Assembly: GCA_003561495.1 (NCBI GenBank)
Contig: PWWM01000238.1
Span: 1 to 5,286, forward strand
Reading direction: 5' to 3'
DNA: 5,286 nucleotides
From: Gammaproteobacteria bacterium
GTDB taxonomy: Bacteria > Pseudomonadota > Gammaproteobacteria > Xanthomonadales > Wenzhouxiangellaceae
Positions 1 through 4,199 of the stretch are shown here, in pieces. A program made the translations under genes and the position numbers. The notes below the pieces were generated by a model, which saw only the letters and a list, made by a program, of their open reading frames with translations, did no database searches and had not been told where the DNA came from. How positions within the stretch are numbered: the first letter of the stretch is position 1; each line of letters opens with the position of its first letter.

Positions 1-244
1 GGGCATCGAGCCGGTCAACCAGCGGCCGGGCCATCTCCAGCAAGGCCTTGCCGGCCGGCGTCAACTGCATGCGCGGCCCATGCCGCTCGAACAACTCACG
101 CCCCAACTCGTCTTCCAGGGCACGAATCTGCTGACTGACCGACGGCTGGCTCAGGTAGAGCTTCTCGGCGGCCGCCGAAACGTTTCCGGTCCGGGCGGTC
201 TGAATGAACGCGCGCAGATGCTTGAGGAGGTTGCCTTTGTACAT
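1..244 (-). CDS. LysR-family transcriptional regulator, N-terminal part (cut by window edge)
   Basis: Read on the minus strand from the ATG at 244, 81 codons are open to the window edge. The protein begins MYKGNLLKHLRAFIQTA and contains a classic LysR winged helix-turn-helix: the helix region at residues 10-32 (LRAF...GNVSAAAEKL), the recognition helix with LSQPSVSQQIRALEDELG at 31-48, and the wing LFERHGPRMQLTPAG at 51-65. The inducer-binding domain lies outside the window. It is divergent from aceB, the usual arrangement for a LysR regulator and its target, so control of the glyoxylate genes is likely but inferred. The start is uncertain. ATG 244 fits the usual family N terminus but has no Shine-Dalgarno sequence, because the heptamer array begins only 3 bases upstream. 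An in-frame ATG at 289 has GGAG five bases before it and would add 15 repeat-encoded residues. The family is sure; the ligand and exact role are not recognisable. Confidence 0.93.
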   Translation of the reverse strand, partial: MYKGNLLKHLRAFIQTARTGNVSAAAEKLYLSQPSVSQQIRALEDELGRELFERHGPRMQLTPAGKALLEMARPLVDRLDA

Positions 245-246
245 TG

Positions 247-281
247 GACGGTAGACGGAAGACGGTAGACGGAAGACGGTG
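247..281 (+). repeat. Tandem heptamer array, GACGGWA x5
   Basis: Five consecutive 7-base units read GACGGTA, GACGGAA, GACGGTA, GACGGAA, GACGGTG, so the array alternates T and A at position 6. It starts 3 bases upstream of the conventional LysR start codon and occupies the place where its ribosome binding site would be. It resembles the short tandemly repeated heptamers known from several bacterial genomes, but the family was not identified by search. Confidence 0.9.
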
Positions 282-292
282 TGCACCATGTC

Positions 293-320
293 GTCTCCCG
301 TCTCCCGTCTCCCGTCTCCC
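293..320 (+). repeat. Tandem heptamer array, GTCTCCC x4 (opposed to the GACGGWA array)
   Basis: Four perfect copies of GTCTCCC run end to end. On the other strand they read GGGAGAC, that is GACGGGA in another phase, so they are the same heptamer family as 247-281 in inverted orientation. The two arrays can pair at about six of seven positions per unit across a short centre (282-292), giving a long imperfect hairpin. On the minus strand the last copy supplies a GGAG Shine-Dalgarno-like sequence before the ATG at 289. Confidence 0.9.
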
Positions 321-341
321 AGTATTGGCGAAGCCAATACT
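321..341. promoter_or_regulatory. Perfect 9-3-9 palindrome, candidate LysR-type operator
   Basis: Arms AGTATTGGC and GCCAATACT are exact reverse complements around a GAA centre. The inner part fits the T-N11-A rule for LysR-type binding boxes (T at 325, A at 337), and it lies between the divergent regulator and aceB. It is not followed by a U-run in either direction, so a terminator is unlikely. The palindrome is seen directly; the operator role is inferred from family knowledge and position. It directly abuts the heptamer array, so it could instead be part of that repeat element. Confidence 0.5.
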
Positions 342-350
342 TTAAATCAA
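321..350 (-). promoter_or_regulatory. Weak candidate promoter for the LysR gene
   Basis: On the minus strand, TTGATT (complement of 345-350) is followed after 18 bases by AATACT (complement of 321-326), matching the sigma-70 consensus at 4 of 6 positions each. It would overlap the candidate operator, which fits the negative autoregulation common in LysR systems. The matches are modest and AT-rich DNA gives such hits by chance. Confidence 0.25.
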
Positions 351-359
351 AAGATTTAA
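342..359. repeat. AT-rich palindrome TTAAATC-AAAA-GATTTAA
   Basis: Seven-base perfect arms around an AAAA loop follow immediately after the 321-341 palindrome. The region is markedly more AT-rich than the rest of the window and lies 65-80 bases before aceB, so it probably belongs to the divergent promoter region, for instance as an easily melted segment or a second protein contact site. There is no strong hairpin-plus-U-run, so it is not a convincing terminator. Confidence 0.55.
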
Positions 360-369
360 TTTGCCAAAT
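359..369. promoter_or_regulatory. Possible second half-site (ATTTGCCAAAT) for the regulator
   Basis: This short near-palindrome has arms ATTT and AAAT around GCC and shares the GCCAA core of the 321-341 palindrome. The centres are about 33 bases apart, close to three helical turns, which suits the paired recognition and activation sites typical of LysR regulators. TTGCCA at 361-366 also matches a -35 box at 5 of 6 positions, with only a poor -10 (TAGGCT, 384-389) at 17 bases. Speculative. Confidence 0.22.
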
Positions 370-415
370 ACCTCCTCAGCCCATAGGCTTGCCCCATCGC
401 CATACGCCAGCGCAC

Positions 416-419
416 GGAG
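416..419 (+). promoter_or_regulatory. Ribosome binding site of aceB (GGAG)
   Basis: GGAG lies four bases before the ATG at 424. The spacing is short, but this is the only Shine-Dalgarno-like motif nearby. It supports ATG 424 over the in-frame TTG at 361, which would add 21 residues unlike the family. Confidence 0.6.
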
Positions 420-423
420 TGTC

Positions 424-2052
424 ATGAATCAGCCATCTCAGCAGCATCCCGCCGAACGCCTGAGCGCGACTGGAACTCAGCCCCAGTTCAGTGCGGAAAT
501 TCCCGAATCGGCTCGTCACCTGTTTTCGGCCGGTCTGCGCAGCCTGCTGGGCAAGCTGGCCGTGCGTTATCGGGATCGTGTCGATGAGCGCTTGGTAGCC
601 CGCAAGGACGTGCAGGCGCGATTCAATGCGGGTGAGCTGCCGGATTTCGATGCCGAAACCGCAGCCATTCGCGAAGGTGACTGGAAAGTGGCTCGTATTC
701 CCGATGACTTGCGTGATCGGCGCGTCGAGATCACCGGGCCGGTGGATCGCAAGATGATCATCAATGCGCTCAATTCCGGGGCGCGGGTGTTCATGGCTGA
801 TTTCGAGGATTCCTCGACACCGACCTGGGCCAATATGGTCGATGGTCAGATCAATCTCTACGATGCCGTCCGGCGCACCATCGAGTTGAAGGCGCCGAAT
901 GGCAAGCATTACAAGCTCGAGGGCAAGCCGGCGGTGCTGATCGTTCGCCCGCGTGGCTGGCATCTGGATGAAAAGCATGTCGAGGTTGACGGCCGACCCA
1001 TTCCCGGCGGCATCTTCGATGCGGCGGTCTATCTGTACAACAATGCCGAATCGCTGATTCGCCAGGGCAGTGGTCCCTATCTGTACTTGCCCAAGCTGGA
1101 GCACTGGGAGGAGGCCCGGCTGTGGGAAGAGGTGCTGACCGATATCGAAAAGGTTCTGTCGCTCAAGCCCGGCACCATCAAGGTCACGGTGCTGATCGAA
1201 ACCTTGCCGGCAGTATTCCAGATGGATGAAATCCTGCATGCGCTACAAAGCCGGATCGTCGGCCTGAACTGTGGGCGCTGGGATTATATTTTCAGTTATA
1301 TCAAGTGCTTCCAGAAACATTCTGACAAAGTACTTCCGGATCGGGCCCAGGTCACCATGACAGTGCCGTTCCTGCGCGCCTATTCCCGTTTGCTGATCAA
1401 GACCTGTCACCGCCGCGGCGCGTTCGCCATGGGTGGCATGGCCGCCCAGATCCCGATCAAGGGCGACGAACAGGCCAATGAGCAGGCGCTCAAGAAGGTC
1501 CGCGAGGACAAGGAGCGCGAAGCCGGTGACGGACATGACGGTACCTGGGTGGCTCATCCCGGCCTGATTCCGATCGCCATGGAGATCTTTGATCGTCATC
1601 TCGACGGGCCCAATCAGCTTGACAAGCGTCTGGAGGATGTCGAGGTGAGTGCGACCGACCTGGTCGAGCCGTGTGATGGCACGATTACCGAAGACGGCTT
1701 GCGTGGCAATCTGAACGTGGCCATTCGCTACATGGCTGCCTGGCTGGCTGGCCAGGGTTGTGTGCCGATCAATCATTTGATGGAAGACGCGGCGACCGCC
1801 GAAATCGCCCGTGCCCAGGTCTGGCAGTGGATCCGCCACCCGGCCGGCAAGCTGGAGGATGGCCGGAATATCGACCACGATCTGATCTCGAACTGGCAGG
1901 GCGAAGAACTGGACAGGATTCGTGCCGATGTCGGTGAAGAAGCCTTCAAGGCCGGACCCTACCAGGCGGCTGCCGACCTGCTGGCCGAGGTGACTGCCAG
2001 CGATGAATTTGTTGAATTCCTGACGTTGCCGGCCTATCGGCAACTGGACTGA
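424..2052 (+). CDS. aceB: Malate synthase A
   Basis: This cytoplasmic glyoxylate-bypass enzyme condenses glyoxylate with acetyl-CoA to give malate and CoA. The product is 542 residues, close to the roughly 530 of E. coli AceB, and collinear with it end to end (for example RRVEITGPV at 99-107, KTCHRRGAFAMGGMAA at 326-341, MEDAATAEI at 453-461, DEFVEFLTLPAYR at 527-539). By comparison with the known enzyme, the catalytic Arg is R175 in IVRPRGWH, the magnesium ligands are E259 in LIET and D287 in LNCGRWDYIF, and the general base is D455. One oddity is that the residues before the GLNCGRWDY signature are Q275-S276-R277 where E. coli has RDH. The gene is transcribed away from the LysR gene and is followed after 48 bases by aceA, very likely in one operon. 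The first 25 residues are variable, so the start could shift slightly. Confidence 0.97.
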   Translation: MNQPSQQHPAERLSATGTQPQFSAEIPESARHLFSAGLRSLLGKLAVRYRDRVDERLVARKDVQARFNAGELPDFDAETAAIREGDWKVARIPDDLRDRRVEITGPVDRKMIINALNSGARVFMADFEDSSTPTWANMVDGQINLYDAVRRTIELKAPNGKHYKLEGKPAVLIVRPRGWHLDEKHVEVDGRPIPGGIFDAAVYLYNNAESLIRQGSGPYLYLPKLEHWEEARLWEEVLTDIEKVLSLKPGTIKVTVLIETLPAVFQMDEILHALQSRIVGLNCGRWDYIFSYIKCFQKHSDKVLPDRAQVTMTVPFLRAYSRLLIKTCHRRGAFAMGGMAAQIPIKGDEQANEQALKKVREDKEREAGDGHDGTWVAHPGLIPIAMEIFDRHLDGPNQLDKRLEDVEVSATDLVEPCDGTITEDGLRGNLNVAIRYMAAWLAGQGCVPINHLMEDAATAEIARAQVWQWIRHPAGKLEDGRNIDHDLISNWQGEELDRIRADVGEEAFKAGPYQAAADLLAEVTASDEFVEFLTLPAYRQLD

Positions 2053-2071
2053 GCGCGCAGGCGCATTTTTT
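2053..2071 (+). terminator. Short GC hairpin with T-run between aceB and aceA (possible attenuator)
   Basis: Directly after the aceB stop codon, GCGC (2053-2056), loop GCAG, then GCGC (2061-2064) is followed by A and six T. The shape is that of an intrinsic terminator, but the stem is only four base pairs, so at most partial termination or pausing is expected. It could tune aceA against aceB, or simply be chance. Confidence 0.25.
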
Positions 2072-2088
2072 CCTTGACCTGAGACCAT

Positions 2089-2092
2089 GGAG
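2089..2092 (+). promoter_or_regulatory. Ribosome binding site of aceA (GGAG)
   Basis: GGAG lies eight bases before the ATG at 2101, a near-ideal spacing. aceA therefore has its own translation start and is not translationally coupled to aceB. Confidence 0.75.
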
Positions 2093-2100
2093 CAGTACCG

Positions 2101-3393
2101 ATGAATGACGTCAACAGCATCATCAAGATGGAAAGTGACTGGCTGGATAACCCGCGCTGGAAAGGCGTGGAACGGCCTTACGACGCCGCCGAGGTGATGC
2201 GTCTGCGCGGCAGCGTCACGATTGAATACACCCTGGCCCGCATGGGCGCCGAAAAGCTCTGGCGCCTGATGCACGAAGAGGACTTTGTCAACGCCCTCGG
2301 CGCCCTGACCGGCAATCAGGCCATGCAGCAAGTGCGCGCGGGCTTGAAGGCCATTTACCTGTCGGGTTGGCAGGTCGCGGCCGATGCCAACCTGGCCGGC
2401 CAGATGTACCCTGACCAGTCACTGTACCCGGCCGATTCGGTGCCCTCGGTGGTTCGTCGCATCAACAACACCTTGCAACGGGCCGATCAGATCCAGTGCT
2501 CGGAAGGCAAGGGCGACATCGACTGGTTTGCCCCCATCGTGGCCGATGCCGAAGCCGGTTTTGGCGGCGTGCTCAACGCCCATGAGCTCATGAAGGCCAT
2601 GATCGAGGCCGGTGCCGCCGGCGTGCACTTCGAGGACCAGCTTGCCTCGGCCAAGAAGTGCGGCCACATGGGCGGCAAGGTGCTGGTGCCGACCCAGGAA
2701 GCCATCCAGAAGCTGGTGGCGGCCCGTCTGGCGGCTGATATCTGCAATGTACCGACCATCATCGTGGCCCGCACCGATGCCATGGGCGCTGATCTGCTGA
2801 CTTCCGATGTTGATGAGCGTGACCGCGAGTTCATGACCGGCGATCGTACCGTCGAGGGCTTTTTCCGGGTCCGGGCCAGCCATGAGCAGGCCGTGGCCCG
2901 AGGTCTGTCCTATGCCCCGTTCGCCGACTTGATCTGGTGCGAGACTTCAACGCCCGATCTCAAGCAGGCCAAGGAATTCGCCGAGGCCATCCGGGCCGAG
3001 TATCCGGACAAGCTGCTGGCCTACAACTGCTCGCCGAGCTTCAACTGGAAGAAGAACCTGTCCGATGTCGATATCGCCCGATTCCAGCGCGAGCTGGGCG
3101 CCATGGGTTACAAGTTCCAGTTCATCACCCTGGCCGGCTTCCATTCGCTCAATCACTCCATGTTCCAGCTGGCCCGTGGATACAAGTCCCGTCAGATGGA
3201 AGCCTACGTGGAGCTGCAGGAAGCGGAATTTGCGGCCGAGTCGCAAGGCTACACCGCTACGCGCCACCAGCGCGAAGTCGGTACTGGCTATTTCGATCAG
3301 CTGACCCAGGCGGTCAGTGCCGGACAGTCCTCGCTCAGCGCGCTATCAGGTTCTACTGAAGAGGAGCAGTTCGACGAGGCCTCTTCAGGTTAG
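2101..3393 (+). CDS. aceA: Isocitrate lyase
   Basis: This enzyme cleaves isocitrate to succinate and glyoxylate, the first step of the glyoxylate bypass, and feeds AceB encoded just upstream. The product is 430 residues, the size of the bacterial short-form enzyme (E. coli 434), and lacks the insertion of the eukaryotic form. Visible motifs are SGWQVAAD (88-95), the metal-binding region VADAEAGFGG (147-156, with D149), the catalytic signature KKCGH (185-189, nucleophile C187), VARTDA (222-227), NCSPSFNW (309-316) and TLAGFH (343-348). The end STEEEQF (418-424) matches the usual C terminus, which closes over the active site, followed here by six extra residues (DEASSG). No aceK (isocitrate dehydrogenase kinase/phosphatase) follows; instead a palindromic element starts at the base after the stop codon. 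Identification is secure. Confidence 0.98.
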   Translation: MNDVNSIIKMESDWLDNPRWKGVERPYDAAEVMRLRGSVTIEYTLARMGAEKLWRLMHEEDFVNALGALTGNQAMQQVRAGLKAIYLSGWQVAADANLAGQMYPDQSLYPADSVPSVVRRINNTLQRADQIQCSEGKGDIDWFAPIVADAEAGFGGVLNAHELMKAMIEAGAAGVHFEDQLASAKKCGHMGGKVLVPTQEAIQKLVAARLAADICNVPTIIVARTDAMGADLLTSDVDERDREFMTGDRTVEGFFRVRASHEQAVARGLSYAPFADLIWCETSTPDLKQAKEFAEAIRAEYPDKLLAYNCSPSFNWKKNLSDVDIARFQRELGAMGYKFQFITLAGFHSLNHSMFQLARGYKSRQMEAYVELQEAEFAAESQGYTATRHQREVGTGYFDQLTQAVSAGQSSLSALSGSTEEEQFDEASSG

Positions 3394-3424
3394 ATTAACC
3401 CGGCAGCCATGTAGATCACATTCA

Positions 3425-3523
3425 GGGCTTCAAGCAGGTTCCAAATCTAAGGCGTCGCTCGCAGGCAATGGTGATTCCATTGGCAAGAGCGAGAACGCAG
3501 AGTTGGGGCCTGCTTGAAGTCCC
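3425..3523. repeat. Inner hairpin A of the nested palindrome
   Basis: CTTCAAGCAGG (3428-3438) pairs perfectly with CCTGCTTGAAG (3509-3519). GGG/CCC extends it outward past a single bulged T (3520), and TTCC/GGGG extends it inward with wobble pairs. Further in, GCGT (3452-3455) pairs with ACGC (3495-3498), CTCGC (3458-3462) with GCGAG (3489-3493), and the tip CAATGG (3466-3471) with CCATTG (3477-3482) around TGATT. The pairing along almost the whole arm is seen directly; its function is unknown. Confidence 0.8.
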
Positions 3524-3547
3524 TAAGTAATTGAATTTAAAAGAGAG

Positions 3548-3645
3548 GCCGCAGTGTGGCTTTCGTCAGTCTGCGTTATCGAAACTTGCTGTAGGAGTAC
3601 TACAGCGGCGTTTCGCTGCCTTGCTGCCGAAAGCCACACTGTGGC
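3548..3645. repeat. Inner hairpin B of the nested palindrome
   Basis: An 18-base arm GCCGCAGTGTGGCTTTCG (3548-3565) pairs with 3628-3645, with a single G-T wobble. The tip is a second strong stem: CGAAAC (3580-3585) with GTTTCG (3610-3615), and GCTGTAG (3588-3594) with CTACAGC (3600-3606) around the loop GAGTA. The arm sequences differ from hairpin A, so the two arms are not copies of each other. Confidence 0.8.
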
Positions 3646-3676
3646 TGAATGCGATCTACATACCCGCCGGGTTAAT

Positions 3677-3686
3677 AAGCCGGCTT
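3677..3686. repeat. Perfect 10-base palindrome AAGCCGGCTT beside the element
   Basis: AAGCCGGCTT directly abuts the right end of the large palindrome. It may be an uninterrupted host sequence at the insertion point, a short extra hairpin, or a protein site upstream of clpS. At ten bases it could be chance. Confidence 0.4.
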
Positions 3687-3716
3687 GAAAAGAAATTCAT
3701 TGTGTCGCAGTATGCT
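3685..3716 (+). promoter_or_regulatory. Weak candidate promoter for clpS
   Basis: TTGAAA (3685-3690) and TATGCT (3711-3716) match the sigma-70 boxes at 5 and 4 of 6 positions, but the spacer is 20 bases, longer than the usual 16-18. Transcription would start near 3723, about 28 bases before the clpS ATG. A promoter in 3677-3750 is expected because the palindromic element separates clpS from aceA, but this exact assignment is tentative. Confidence 0.25.
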
Positions 3717-3750
3717 GAATGGAAAATCATGATCGCTATTGCGGCATTCG

Positions 3751-4083
3751 ATGAGTCAAGAAGAGCACAAATCCGGTGAAGCAACCGGCGGCCTGGCCCT
3801 TCAGGAGGCCAGGCCGAAAGTCAAGAAACCCCCGCTGTACAATGTCGTCATCCTCAATGACGACTACACGCCGATGGAATTCGTGGTCAAGGTTCTGAAA
3901 CGCTTTTTCGGACTTTCACACGACAAGGCCACCAGCATCATGTTACATGTCCACACCCGCGGTCGCGGCGTGGCGGGTGTCTACACCTACGAGATCGCCG
4001 AGACCAAAGTGGTCATGGTCAATGAATATGCGCGCGAGCATGAGCATCCCCTGCAGTCCACCCTGGAAGAGGCTGGCGATTAG
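3751..4083 (+). CDS. clpS: ClpS, N-degron adaptor of the ClpAP protease
   Basis: This cytoplasmic adaptor binds proteins with destabilising N-terminal residues and hands them to ClpA for unfolding and degradation by ClpP. The product is 110 residues (E. coli 106). A variable, charged N-terminal tail (residues 1-27), which in the family engages ClpA, precedes the ClpS core. By comparison with E. coli ClpS, the residues of the degron pocket are all present: N36-D37-D38 in LNDDYTPMEF, M42, M64, H68 and L101. ETKVVMVNEYAREHEHPL (84-101) is the typical C-terminal signature. The start is taken as ATG 3751. An in-frame TTG at 3739 would add four residues, and neither has a visible Shine-Dalgarno sequence. 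clpA follows 116 bases downstream in the same direction, the classic clpS-clpA pairing. Confidence 0.97.
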   Translation: MSQEEHKSGEATGGLALQEARPKVKKPPLYNVVILNDDYTPMEFVVKVLKRFFGLSHDKATSIMLHVHTRGRGVAGVYTYEIAETKVVMVNEYAREHEHPLQSTLEEAGD

Positions 4084-4181
4084 AGGGCATTCATGAGGCT
4101 CCGGGGCTTTGAATTGCGTGAGCGTTTGTCGACACCCGGGAATCATCTTGCGGCATACTGGTCTTAGCGATGACGGCGAAC

Positions 4182-4187
4182 GAGGTG
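4182..4187 (+). promoter_or_regulatory. Ribosome binding site of clpA (GAGGTG)
   Basis: GAGGTG matches the core of the Shine-Dalgarno sequence and lies 12 bases before the ATG at 4200, somewhat farther than ideal. The 116-base gap between clpS and clpA shows no convincing terminator and no good promoter, so co-transcription is possible. Confidence 0.5.
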
Positions 4188-4199
4188 TTTTTCTAGATC

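Larger units (their letters stand above)
3394..3676. repeat. 283-base nested palindromic element with 32-base terminal inverted repeats
   Basis: This is the main content of the gene-free stretch 3394-3750. The left end (3394-3425, starting ATTAACCCGGC) and right end (3645-3676, ending GCCGGGTTAAT) are inverted repeats identical at 28 of 32 positions. Between them sit two further long hairpins (about 3425-3523 and 3548-3645) joined by an AT-rich linker (3524-3547), so the whole can fold as a branched cruciform or RNA. It begins at the base after the aceA stop codon and ends 74 bases before clpS. No U-run follows and no convincing coding frame crosses it. Candidates are a MITE-like non-autonomous mobile element, a large palindromic intergenic repeat, or a structured RNA. 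No clear target-site duplication is visible beyond AT/TA at the edges. Confidence 0.85.

Noticed and set aside
80..268. Open frame of 62 codons on the plus strand
   Set aside because: It lies opposite the LysR coding sequence and ends in the heptamer repeats; no family resemblance and no ribosome site.
247..320. CRISPR array
   Set aside because: The units are 7 bases with no spacers, so these are simple tandem heptamers.
321..360. The 321-341 and 342-359 hairpins as intrinsic terminators
   Set aside because: No run of T follows either stem on the plus or minus strand, and both lie upstream of the divergent genes rather than after a gene.
361..423. TTG at 361 as the aceB start, adding 21 residues
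   Set aside because: No Shine-Dalgarno sequence, the added residues do not resemble malate synthase, and the segment overlaps the probable promoter region; ATG 424 has GGAG before it.
376..1239. Minus-strand open frame of 287 codons inside aceB
   Set aside because: A shadow of malate synthase in the opposite strand; no recognisable protein features.
1243..2331. Long minus-strand open frame of 362 codons across the aceB/aceA junction
   Set aside because: It is antisense to two confidently identified enzymes, arises from GC-rich codon bias, and its translation shows no recognisable domain.
3317..3517. Open frame of 66 codons at the aceA end running into hairpin A
   Set aside because: Mostly overlaps aceA in another frame and then palindromic DNA; no sign of a real gene.
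3531..3779. Open frame of 82 codons spanning the palindrome and the clpS start
   Set aside because: It runs through hairpin B and into clpS in a different frame; its sequence is dictated by the palindrome and there is no ribosome site.
4126..4159. TTGTCG and CATACT as a clpA promoter
   Set aside because: The spacer is 22 bases, too long for a sigma-70 promoter, and neither box is strong.
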